Positions 41,763-48,907 of a stretch of DNA of 64,000 bases are shown here, one piece after another. The stretch's first letter is position 1; the number at the start of each line of letters is the position of its first letter. The stretch covers positions 181,183-245,182 of the forward strand of contig NZ_JAAGBB010000002.1 of NCBI RefSeq assembly GCF_018129085.1. The letters are read 5' to 3'. The stretch comes from Plastoroseomonas hellenica. GTDB taxonomy: Bacteria; Pseudomonadota; Alphaproteobacteria; Acetobacterales; Acetobacteraceae. The notes under the pieces are model-generated. The model was not told where the DNA came from and did not search any database. It saw only the letters and a list, made by a program, of their open reading frames with translations. The position numbers and the translations under genes were made by a program.

Positions 41763-42725
41763 ATGAGAAGATGCCTCGGCGCCGCGTTCGGCGTGGTGCT
41801 CGTCGCGGCATTGCTGGGTGCCGCGGCGCGGGCACAGCCCGTCGCTTATCCAGACCGGCCGGTGCAGGTGGTCGTCTCCTGGCAGGCGGGCGGCGTCGTG
41901 GACACCATCGGCCGCGCCCTGGCGCAGGCGATGTCGGATGCCTCGGGCGGGCAGTTCGTCGTGGTCAACCGGGACGGTGCCTCCGGCATCGTGGGCGCCC
42001 AGGCAGTGGCAGCCGCGCGGCCCGACGGGCTGATGATCGGCTTCGGGCCGATCACCCCGATCACGACAGCCGCGCATACCATTCGTAACGTGCCCTTCAG
42101 CGTCGACAGCTTCGACTACGTCTGCAAGGTCTTCGAGAACGTGCTGACCGTCAGCGTCGCCGACGCCTCGCCCTTCCGCACCCTGCCTGAGCTGATCGCC
42201 GCCATCCGCGCGCGGCCGGACGCCATGACCTATGGGCATTTCGGCACCAACAGCCTCGGCCATCTCTCCTTCGCCAACATCGTCGGCGGGCTGTCGCTGC
42301 GCGTGGTCGACGTGCCCTTCCGCGGCGAGGTGCCGATCTATCCGGAGATGCTGGCGGGGCGGCTCGATTTCGGCATCGGCACGGTGGGCGGCGCGCGCGG
42401 CAAGCCGGTGCGCCTGCTCGCGGTCTTCGGCGACAGCCGCAGCCGCGCGGCGCCGGAGGTGCCGAGCACCCGCGAGCTCGGCCTGCCCACCCTGCAGCCG
42501 GTGCTGGCCGGCATCACCCTGCCGCGCGGCACGCCGCCGGCGATCGCCGAACGCCTCGACGCGCTCTGCCGCCAGGCGACGGAGGCCGCATCCTTCCAGG
42601 CGGTGATGGGGCGTCTCGGCGAGCCGATCCTCTACACGGATCGCGCGGGCTTCACCGCGGCGGCCCAGCGCGACAATGCCGACAAGGCGGCGGTGGTGCG
42701 GGCGCTCGGCCTCATGCCGCAGTAG
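41763..42725 (+). CDS. Bug family (TctC) solute-binding protein
   Basis: A 320-residue periplasmic Bug protein. The signal peptide is LGAAFGVVLVAALLGAAARAQ, then YPDRPVQVVVSWQAGGVVDTIGR (a variant of the VPFxPGGxxD hallmark), VVVNRDGASGIVGAQAVAA, YGHFGTNSLGHLSFANIVG and VPFRGEVPIYPEMLAGRLDFG. The start at 41763 is preferred over the in-frame ATG at 41727, which would add basic residues before the signal peptide and sits next to the candidate operator. Confidence 0.92.
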   Translation: MRRCLGAAFGVVLVAALLGAAARAQPVAYPDRPVQVVVSWQAGGVVDTIGRALAQAMSDASGGQFVVVNRDGASGIVGAQAVAAARPDGLMIGFGPITPITTAAHTIRNVPFSVDSFDYVCKVFENVLTVSVADASPFRTLPELIAAIRARPDAMTYGHFGTNSLGHLSFANIVGGLSLRVVDVPFRGEVPIYPEMLAGRLDFGIGTVGGARGKPVRLLAVFGDSRSRAAPEVPSTRELGLPTLQPVLAGITLPRGTPPAIAERLDALCRQATEAASFQAVMGRLGEPILYTDRAGFTAAAQRDNADKAAVVRALGLMPQ

Positions 42726-42726
42726 A

Positions 42727-42778
42727 GCGTGATGATTTGAGGCCGCTCCGGCCGAAAAGTCTGAATCACGCGATCAAA
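42727..42778. repeat. Dispersed 51-bp repeat, copy 4
   Basis: GCGTGATGATTTGAGGCC, a short inner loop, GGCCGAAAAGTCTGAATC and ACGCGATCAAA. The element starts directly after the Bug stop codon and lies 27 bp before the stop of a small minus-strand gene, again between convergent genes. The inner loop (GCTCC-type) differs from the other copies while both stems are kept. Confidence 0.85.
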
Positions 42779-42805
42779 CAAATGGCTGGTGCATGCCAGG
42801 CCGCG

Positions 42806-43000
42806 TCAGCCGCCCCGGCGCGGCAACAGCCGCAGGAAGCTCAGCGCGCTGCCGACGGCGGCGAAGCCGCAGCCGAGCCAGAGCGCCAGCATCGGCCCGA
42901 TATCGAGCGAGACGGTGAGGCAGAGTGCCACCAGCCCTGCATCGGCCTTGCCGTACTTGCCCTGGGCGAGATGTGGTAAGGTCCGCAACGAACCGTGCAT
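42806..43000 (-). CDS. Small hypothetical membrane protein
   Basis: A 64-residue reading with one or two hydrophobic segments (about residues 22-55, LVALCLTVSLDIGPMLALWLGCGFAAVGSALSFL) and a basic C-terminus. It is divergent from the patatin gene, with 18 bp between the two starts. No family is recognised. The segment's hydrophobic composition and its own repeat-marked 3' end support it, but the evidence is thin and a shorter start is possible. Confidence 0.4.
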   Translation of the reverse strand: MHGSLRTLPHLAQGKYGKADAGLVALCLTVSLDIGPMLALWLGCGFAAVGSALSFLRLLPRRGG

Positions 43001-43018
43001 CCAGGGCGCCGATCCGCA

Positions 43019-44056
43019 ATGGCCGCTGATTCGTCTCTGCCGCCGCAGGGTGCCGCGCCGCTCGCCGCGCGCGACGCCCCGGCGGCGGACCGGCCCTTCA
43101 GGATCCTCTGCCTGAGCGGCGGCGGCTATCTCGGCCTGTTCTCCGCGCATGTCCTGGCCCGCATCGAGCAGGTGTCCCGCCGCCCGATCATCCAGGATTT
43201 CGATTTCATCTGCGGCACCTCGGTCGGCGCGGTCACCGCCATGGCGCTGTCGCTCGCCGTGCCGGCCGCCGAGATCGAGGCGGCGCTGATCAAGAACGGC
43301 CCGCTGGTTTTCGCGCGCCGCACCCGGTTCTCGGCCGCGGGATGGACGGTGTCCTTCCTGCGCAACCTCTTCCGGCCGAAATACGGGGACGAGGCGCTGC
43401 GGCAATCGGTGCTGGAGCTGCTCGGCGCCGAGACCAGGCTCGCGGAGGCGCGCTGCAAGCTCGCGATCCCCGCGGTCAACATGACCACCGGCCGGATCGA
43501 GATCTTCAAGACCCCGCATGCCCTGAACTGGTCGCATCACGGCGCGGTGCGGATGGCGGAACTCGGCCTGGCGGCGACCGCCGCGCCGACCTTCTTCCCG
43601 CTCGCCGCCCTGAACGACAGCCTCTACGCCGATGGCGCGCTCTTCGCCAATGCCCCCGATCTCGTCGGGCTGCACGAGGCGGAATACTACCTGAAGGTCC
43701 CGGTCGAACGGATCCGCATGCTGTCGATCGGCACCACGACCGCGAGCTTCTCGCTGCCGCACCGCTTCGGCCGGAACTACGGCGTCACGCGTTGGCTTCG
43801 CGGCGCACGGCTGTGGTCGACCATCCTCGCCGCCCAGCAGCAATTCACGCATGGGCTGCTGCTGCACCGCCTCGGCGCGAACTACCTCCGGATCGACAGC
43901 GTGCGCGCCTCGGGCCAGGAGATCGACCTCGGCTTCGACCGGCCGAGCCAGGCGGCGACGCACACCATCCTCAGCCTTGCCGATTTCGCCTTCGAGGATG
44001 GCATGAAGCATGGCGGCCTCGACAGCTTCTTCGAGGTTGCGACGCCGGAAGCGTGA
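43019..44056 (+). CDS. Patatin-like phospholipase
   Basis: A 345-residue patatin-fold lipid acyl hydrolase. The oxyanion motif SGGGYLGLF is at residues 33-41, the nucleophile Ser68 lies in GTSVG, and Asp205 in DGA completes the Ser-Asp dyad. It has no signal peptide, so it should act in the cytoplasm or at the inner membrane face. In domain plan it resembles patatins used as anti-phage effectors such as CapV, but no cyclase, sensor or other defence gene is adjacent, so a housekeeping lipid role is as likely. An in-frame GTG at 42995 is an alternative start. Confidence 0.9.
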   Translation: MAADSSLPPQGAAPLAARDAPAADRPFRILCLSGGGYLGLFSAHVLARIEQVSRRPIIQDFDFICGTSVGAVTAMALSLAVPAAEIEAALIKNGPLVFARRTRFSAAGWTVSFLRNLFRPKYGDEALRQSVLELLGAETRLAEARCKLAIPAVNMTTGRIEIFKTPHALNWSHHGAVRMAELGLAATAAPTFFPLAALNDSLYADGALFANAPDLVGLHEAEYYLKVPVERIRMLSIGTTTASFSLPHRFGRNYGVTRWLRGARLWSTILAAQQQFTHGLLLHRLGANYLRIDSVRASGQEIDLGFDRPSQAATHTILSLADFAFEDGMKHGGLDSFFEVATPEA

Positions 44057-44064
44057 CGCCGCGC

Positions 44065-44802
44065 TCAATCCGGCGCGCGGTCGGCCGGCGTCTCCACCTG
44101 GCCGGCCCGCTGCAGGCGGAGCGCCACCACCCAGCAGAGCAGCGCCCAGGCGGCGCCGGCGCACCAGCCGGCCAGCACGTCAGTCGGCCAATGCACGCCG
44201 AGATAGACGCGGCTGGTGCCGACCAGGACCGTCGCCAGCACCGCCAGCGCCATGACGTAGCCCTTGAGGCGCCGCCGCGCCGCGACCCGCATCAGCAGCG
44301 CGCCGAGCGTCAGGAAGGTGGCGGCGGAGAGCATGGCATGCCCGCTCGGGAAGCTCGCCGTGTAGACGGTGACGGCATGCGGCACCAGGTCGGGGCGCGG
44401 CCGGTCGAAGCCGAACTTCAGGGCCGTGCTGAGCAGCGCGCCGCCGCCGACCGAGAGCGCCACGAGCAGCGCCGCGCCGCGCTTCCGCGACAGCAGCAGA
44501 TAGCCGATGACGGCCAGCGTCACGACGGTCAGCACCACGCCGCTGCCGAGCGCCGTGACATCCCGCGCCATCTCCTCGACCCAGCGCGGGCCGATGGGAT
44601 CGTCGGGATGGCCGGGGGTTCGGAAGAGCATGAGGAGCGTGGCGTCGAAGCGCCGGGTCTCGCCTTCCATCACCTCGCCGGCGAGCCAGGCGAAGGCGAA
44701 GCCGCCGATCGCCGCGAGCAGGATGCCCGCCAGCAGCAGCAGCTCAGACGCCGGCCAGGCGAGCCAGCGCCGGGCGATGCGGGCATGGTCGCGAAGGCTC
44801 AC
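44065..44802 (-). CDS. PAP2 family phosphatase
   Basis: A 245-residue membrane phosphatase of the type 2 phosphatidic acid phosphatase family, acting on phosphatidate, undecaprenyl diphosphate or similar lipid phosphates. The three active-site motifs are present: KFGFDRPRP, the PSGH of YTASFPSGHAM, and SRVYLGVHWPTDVLAG. About six helices surround them. The GTG start at 44802 overlaps the stop codon of the upstream NADH dehydrogenase gene (GTGA). It converges on the patatin gene, so two lipid-active enzymes lie side by side. Confidence 0.92.
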   Translation of the reverse strand: MSLRDHARIARRWLAWPASELLLLAGILLAAIGGFAFAWLAGEVMEGETRRFDATLLMLFRTPGHPDDPIGPRWVEEMARDVTALGSGVVLTVVTLAVIGYLLLSRKRGAALLVALSVGGGALLSTALKFGFDRPRPDLVPHAVTVYTASFPSGHAMLSAATFLTLGALLMRVAARRRLKGYVMALAVLATVLVGTSRVYLGVHWPTDVLAGWCAGAAWALLCWVVALRLQRAGQVETPADRAPD

Positions 44803-46067
44803 GATCGCGGCGCGTCCTCGCCGGTGATCAGCCGGGCGCCGCGCTGCCGGGTCAGGTAGATCCAGGCCCAATGCGTCGCCACCAGCAGGCGGTTGCGCAT
44901 GCCGATCAGGAAATAGATATGCGCCAGGCTCCAGAACAGCCAGGCGAGGAAGCCGGTCAGGGAGACGCGGCCGATGCGCACCACCGCCGCGTTGCGCCCG
45001 ATGGTCGCGAGGTCGCCGGCATGGCGATAGGCGAAGGGCGGCGGCGCCGTGCTGCCTGCGAGCCGCGCCGCCAGCACCCGCGCGACATGGCGCCCCATCT
45101 GCTTGGCGGCCGGCGCGACGCCCGGCACCGCGACGCCCTTGGCATCGACCACCTGCGCCGCGTCGCCGACCACGAAGACCTCGGGGTGCCCGGGCAGCGA
45201 CAGGTCGGGCGCCACCAGGACGCGGCCGCTGCGGTCGTGATCGCCGGGCAGTGCCCGGATCAGCGCGGGTGCGGCGACGCCGGCGCCCCAGATGATCACC
45301 TCGGCGGCGATCTCCTCCTCGTCCAGCCGCACGCCGCCGGCATCGACGGCGGTGACGCGGCGGCCGGTCAGCACCTCGACCCCCATGCGCTCCAGCGCCC
45401 GCTGCGCATAGGCGGAGAGCGGCTCCGGGAAGACCGGCAGGATGCGGGGCCCGGCCTCGGCCAGGATGATGCGGGCGCTGCGCGGGTCGATGCGCTTGAA
45501 GTCGCGGGCCAGCGCGTCGCGCGCCACCTCGGCGACCGCGCCGGCCATCTCGACGCCGGTCGGGCCACCGCCGACCACGACGAAGGTCAGCAGCCGCCGG
45601 CGCGCCGCGACATCCTCCTCCACCTCGGCGCGCTCGAAGGCGGTGAGGATCCGGGTGCGGACATGGGTGGCGTCGTCGATGGTCTTGAGGCCCGGCGCAT
45701 GCGCGGCCCAGCCATCCTGGCCCCAGTAGCTGTGGCTGACCCCGCAGGCGACGACCAGCGTGTCGTAGGGGATCTCGCCGGCCGAGGTGGCGACGACCCG
45801 GCGCGCCAGGTCGATGCCGGTCGCATCGGCCATCACCACCTGGGTGTTGGGCTGGCGGCCGACGATCTGGCGCACCGGCCAGGCGACATCGGCCGGCGAC
45901 ACCGCGGCGGTCGCCACCTGGTAGAGCAGGGGCTGGAACAGGTGATGGTTGCGGCGGTCGACGACCAGGACCTCCACCGGTTCCCGCGCCAGGCCACGCG
46001 CCACGGAGAGGCCGCCAAAGCCGGCCCCCAGGATGACGACGCGGGGCCGCAGGGGTTGATCCGGCAT
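44799..46067 (-). CDS. ndh: Type II NADH:quinone oxidoreductase-like FAD protein
   Basis: A 422-residue NDH-2 family flavoprotein that would pass electrons from NADH to quinone without pumping protons. The FAD-binding GAGFGGLSVARGL is near residue 14 and the NADH-binding VVVGGGPTGVEMAGAVAEV near residue 165. VFVVGDAAQV and PAAKQMGRHVARVLAARL follow. A hydrophobic C-terminal segment (TGFLAWLFWSLAHIYFLIGMRNRLL) would attach it to the membrane, as in other NDH-2 enzymes. The start at 46067 gives the normal N-terminus; a longer in-frame reading is Arg-rich and unlikely. Confidence 0.93.
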   Translation of the reverse strand: MPDQPLRPRVVILGAGFGGLSVARGLAREPVEVLVVDRRNHHLFQPLLYQVATAAVSPADVAWPVRQIVGRQPNTQVVMADATGIDLARRVVATSAGEIPYDTLVVACGVSHSYWGQDGWAAHAPGLKTIDDATHVRTRILTAFERAEVEEDVAARRRLLTFVVVGGGPTGVEMAGAVAEVARDALARDFKRIDPRSARIILAEAGPRILPVFPEPLSAYAQRALERMGVEVLTGRRVTAVDAGGVRLDEEEIAAEVIIWGAGVAAPALIRALPGDHDRSGRVLVAPDLSLPGHPEVFVVGDAAQVVDAKGVAVPGVAPAAKQMGRHVARVLAARLAGSTAPPPFAYRHAGDLATIGRNAAVVRIGRVSLTGFLAWLFWSLAHIYFLIGMRNRLLVATHWAWIYLTRQRGARLITGEDAPRS

Positions 46068-46146
46068 GGCGATTCCTTGCTCCAGGGCGGACCTTGTAGC
46101 CCCTCCGCCCTGGCCGTCGTCACACGCGCGCGTGAGCGGCGGCCGC

Positions 46147-46332
46147 TCAGTCCTTGCGCGGCGTGGCCGGGGAGATCGGGTCGCTGGCGGGGAAGGTCTC
46201 CTCCAGCGCCTCGTCCAGCATGTCCTCCTGGTGCTGCTTCTCGTCCTGCCGCTGCTTCGCGGCGGCACCGCCCTGCGGCTTGCCCTTGGTCGGGGGCAGG
46301 GCGTCCGGCTTGTTGTTGGTTCCGGTGGTCAT
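46147..46332 (-). CDS. Small hydrophilic protein with EETFPASDP C-terminal motif
   Basis: A 61-residue, highly charged and probably disordered protein: Thr/Asn/Lys/Gln-rich first half, then DMLDEALEETFPASDPISP. This C-terminal motif recurs in many small proteobacterial proteins of unknown function. The start at 46332 (MTTGTNN) is preferred to an in-frame upstream ATG. It is 79 bp upstream of the NADH dehydrogenase gene on the same strand. Confidence 0.65.
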   Translation of the reverse strand: MTTGTNNKPDALPPTKGKPQGGAAAKQRQDEKQHQEDMLDEALEETFPASDPISPATPRKD

Positions 46333-46417
46333 GATCCGGCTCCTGTCGCGGTCGAAATCCATCTTACCCTGCGTGCCAGGCCAAGCGAAGATGGCGGGAT
46401 CGGCTGAACTTTCCTAG

Positions 46418-46466
46418 TTTCGCCATCAGCGAAATTCTTCTTGGCGGTGGTTTCGCTATCGGCGAA
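46418..46466. promoter_or_regulatory. Two identical inverted-repeat operators of the HigBA-like module
   Basis: TTCGC-N5-GCGAA occurs at 46419-46433 (N5 CATCA) and again at 46452-46466 (N5 TATCG), 33 bp or about three helical turns apart. The first is extended to TTTCGC/GCGAAA. The second ends one base before the toxin start, so a bound HigA-type antitoxin would block both transcription and access to the start region. Confidence 0.7.
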
Positions 46467-46467
46467 T

Positions 46468-46734
46468 ATGCTGTCCATGCAGATCGCGTTCCTCCCTGCT
46501 GCCGCCAAGCAGTTCGCAGCTCTGCCGAAGCAGGACCGAACCGCGATCCGCACCCGCCTCGAAGCCATCGCGGCGGCGCCGAAGGCTCAGCATGGGGCCT
46601 CAGTGAAGCCGCTGAAGGGCGAGCCCAAGGGGCGCTTCCGGGTGCGGCACGGCAACTACCGGGCGATCTACATGATGATGGCAGACGGGATTGTCGTGGT
46701 GGCAGTCGGCCATCGGAAGGAGATATACGAATGA
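46468..46734 (+). CDS. RelE/ParE-superfamily toxin, first gene of a reversed (HigBA-order) module
   Basis: An 88-residue toxin of the RelE/ParE type: IAFLPAAAKQFAALPKQDRTAIRTRLEAI, KPLKGEPKGRFRVRHGNYRAIYMM and a final VGHRKEIYE with the Arg-x-x-x-x-Tyr end typical of mRNA interferases. The toxin gene comes before its antitoxin, the HigBA order. The ATG at 46468 immediately follows an operator and has no Shine-Dalgarno; an ATG at 46477 is an alternative, which would shorten the product by three residues. The antitoxin overlaps by four bases. Confidence 0.88.
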   Translation: MLSMQIAFLPAAAKQFAALPKQDRTAIRTRLEAIAAAPKAQHGASVKPLKGEPKGRFRVRHGNYRAIYMMMADGIVVVAVGHRKEIYE

Positions 46735-47117
46735 GCAGGATCAAGCCCCTGAAGGTGACGTCCAAGGTGGTCACCCTCTCCCGCGCCGACTTCGACGCCC
46801 TCGTCGAGGCTGCTGAGGATCGCACCGACCGCATCGCCTTCGCGGCCTTCGATGCCGACGTCGCCCGTCGCGGTCTCGATGCGGTATTGGACGAGGCGCT
46901 TCCCATCGACGCCGTGGAGCGCATCGCAGACGGCGAGAGCCCGCTCCGCGTCTGGCGTGAGCACCGAGGGCTGACCGCGTCCGCACTCGCCGCGGCGTCC
47001 GGCGTGGCCGTCTCCTACATCAGCGAAATCGAGACCGGGAAGAAGCCCGGCAGCGCGGCGACGCTGGCGAAGCTGGCGAAGGCTCTCCGGACCTCGGTCG
47101 ACGTTCTGATCGCCTGA
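46731..47117 (+). CDS. Xre-family antitoxin (HigA-like)
   Basis: A 128-residue helix-turn-helix antitoxin. The N-terminal half (VTLSRADFDALVEAAEDRTDRIAFAAFDADVARRGLDAVL) is the usual toxin-binding region with the DRxxFAxFDADVAR pattern, and the C-terminal Xre HTH is RVWREHRGLTASALAAASGVAVSYISEIETGKKPG. Its ATGA start overlaps the toxin stop. It is expected to bind the paired TTCGC-N5-GCGAA sites upstream of the toxin. Confidence 0.9.
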   Translation: MSRIKPLKVTSKVVTLSRADFDALVEAAEDRTDRIAFAAFDADVARRGLDAVLDEALPIDAVERIADGESPLRVWREHRGLTASALAAASGVAVSYISEIETGKKPGSAATLAKLAKALRTSVDVLIA

Positions 47118-47234
47118 CCGGCATGCCCGGCTGCAGCCATGAGCCCAGGTCATGGCCAGCACACCCTTTCGGGCCATTGGCATCGATCCCGCCGCTGCCA
47201 TGCTGCGCCGCTGACCAGGGGGAGGATGCCGCGA

Positions 47235-48188
47235 ATGGCCGTCAACGCCGATTATGTGTGGATGGACGGGGAGATCGTGCCCTGGGCGGACGCCAGGATC
47301 CATGTGGCGAGCGATGCGCTGCTGCGCGGCGCCAATGTCTTCGAGGGCGAGCGTGCCTATTGGAGCGAGCCGCACCAGCAGCTCTACATGTTCCGCCATG
47401 CCGAGCACATGCACCGCCTGCGCCAGTCGGCGCGCGTCATGCGCATGAGCATCCCCTATACCGACGAGGAGATCACCGAGGGCTGCATCGAGCTGCTGCG
47501 CCGCAACGGCTGGCGCGACAGCGTACATTTCCGCCCGGTGGTCTATTTCGGCGAGGGCGAGGGCCACGCCTATCTGCCCGAGGACATCCGCACCGGCGTC
47601 TTCGTCCTGGCGCTCCACCGGCCGAGCAAGCCCACGCTGTTCACGGGCATCCGAAGCTGCGTCAGCACCTGGCGCCGCAACCCCGACGCCGCCTCGCCCT
47701 CCCGCGTGAAGGCGGCGGCCAACTACCACAATGCCCGGCTGGCGCAGGTCGAGGCCTCGATGAACGGCTTCGGCACGCCGATCATGCTGAACATCGCCGG
47801 CAAGGTGTCGGAGAGCCCGGGCTCCTGCTTCATGATGGTGCGGGGCGGCACCGTCATCACGCCGCCGGTCACTGCCGACATCCTGGAGAGCATCACGCGC
47901 GAGACGCTGATCCAGCTCATGCGCGATGAGCTCAGGCTCACCGTCGTCGAGCGCGATATCGACCGCAGCGAGCTCTACATCTGCGACGAGGCTTGGTTCT
48001 GTGGCAGCGGGCATGAGGTGCAGCCGATCATCGAGATCGACCATTACCCGCTCGGCGACGGCAAGCCGGGCCCGATCGGGAAGGCGGTGCAGAGCCTCTA
48101 TTTCGAGGTGGTGCGCGGCCAGCACGAGCAGTACCGCCACTGGCTGACGCCGGTCTATCCAGCGGCGAAGAGCGCCGCCGCGGAATAG
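47235..48188 (+). CDS. Class IV PLP-dependent aminotransferase, branched-chain type
   Basis: A 317-residue fold-type IV aminotransferase. YVWMDGEIVPWADARIHVASDALLRGANVFEGERAY is the N-terminus of the IlvE group; the Schiff-base Lys159 lies in SRVKAAANYHNARLAQVEA, and the PLP-binding Glu in KVSESPGSCFMMVRGG. Residues 100-116 (RPVVYFGEGEGHAYLP) differ from standard IlvE, so it could be a branched-chain, D-amino-acid or related aminotransferase. GGGGGAGG lies about ten bases before the ATG at 47235; an ATG at 47226 is too close to it. Confidence 0.88.
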   Translation: MAVNADYVWMDGEIVPWADARIHVASDALLRGANVFEGERAYWSEPHQQLYMFRHAEHMHRLRQSARVMRMSIPYTDEEITEGCIELLRRNGWRDSVHFRPVVYFGEGEGHAYLPEDIRTGVFVLALHRPSKPTLFTGIRSCVSTWRRNPDAASPSRVKAAANYHNARLAQVEASMNGFGTPIMLNIAGKVSESPGSCFMMVRGGTVITPPVTADILESITRETLIQLMRDELRLTVVERDIDRSELYICDEAWFCGSGHEVQPIIEIDHYPLGDGKPGPIGKAVQSLYFEVVRGQHEQYRHWLTPVYPAAKSAAAE

Positions 48189-48214
48189 AGTGCGACGAGC
48201 TTAGCCTTCCCGCC

Positions 48215-48232
48215 CTTCCTGATCCTAGGAAG
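48215..48232. terminator. Possible hairpin between convergent aminotransferase and TetR genes
   Basis: CTTCCT pairs with AGGAAG around a six-base loop that holds the last base of the TetR stop codon. The stem is only six pairs, so this is a weak candidate. Confidence 0.3.
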
Positions 48233-48815
48233 ATGGAGCTCGTGCCAATTGTAACGCGGCCTCGACGCCACCTTCCAGGATCTGCTCCGCCTGGGCAGCG
48301 TCGGGCACCGCTCGCGCGAGCTGGAGGGTTCCCACCATCAGGCCGAAGATGGCCGTCGCGCGGCGGCCGCTCGCTGCGGAACCGGCGTCTGGAAGCAGTG
48401 CGGCCAGCGTTGAAACGTAGCTTCGCAGTCCTTCCTCGTAGGTCTGCCGGGTGGGCAGAGGCTGGCGGGCGATTTCCGGGAGCAACGCCGCCGAGGGGCA
48501 CCCTCCTGCCGGATCTTCGAGGTGAACGCGGTTCAGGTAGCGCCGGATCGCGCCCTCGAGGTCCAGGCTGGTCCGCTCTTCATCGAGGCGATGTTGCTGA
48601 TCGGCAAGCGCACTCGTCAGCGCCTCGCGTACGAGCGCCTCCTTGGACTCGAAGTGCGGATAGAATGCCCCGTTGGTCAGGCCGGCCTCGCCCATGATCC
48701 CCGCGATTCCGGCCGCGGAGACCCCGTCTCGGCGGAAGCGCCTCGACGCCACATCGACTATGTGCCGCCGCGTTGCCGCCTTATGACCTTTTTCGAAACG
48801 CATCGCCCTAGCCAC
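48225..48815 (-). CDS. TetR/AcrR family transcriptional regulator
   Basis: A 196-residue TetR-type repressor. The HTH is at about residues 14-60 (RRHIVDVASRRFRRDGVSAAGIAGIMGEAGLTNGAFYPHFESKEALVREAL), with TNGAFYPHF as the recognition helix. The C-terminal domain resembles the TetR_C_LmrA/NemR type. It lies 92 bp downstream of the amidase gene on the same strand, so it may regulate the amidase or act elsewhere. An ATG four codons later is an alternative start. Confidence 0.92.
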   Translation of the reverse strand: MARAMRFEKGHKAATRRHIVDVASRRFRRDGVSAAGIAGIMGEAGLTNGAFYPHFESKEALVREALTSALADQQHRLDEERTSLDLEGAIRRYLNRVHLEDPAGGCPSAALLPEIARQPLPTRQTYEEGLRSYVSTLAALLPDAGSAASGRRATAIFGLMVGTLQLARAVPDAAQAEQILEGGVEAALQLARAPSS

Positions 48816-48907
48816 TCCACCGATACATCGCCGCCGTCAGCCTGCGGCCACCCAATCGCTTGTCGTTGTCCGGGTTGGCCCCTTCCCAACGGAAAGGGGC
48901 CAAAATC

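Noticed and set aside
43019..44056. Patatin as a CBASS effector
   Set aside because: No CD-NTase, Cap2/Cap3 or other defence gene lies within 10 kb on either side, so the defence label is not supported by context.
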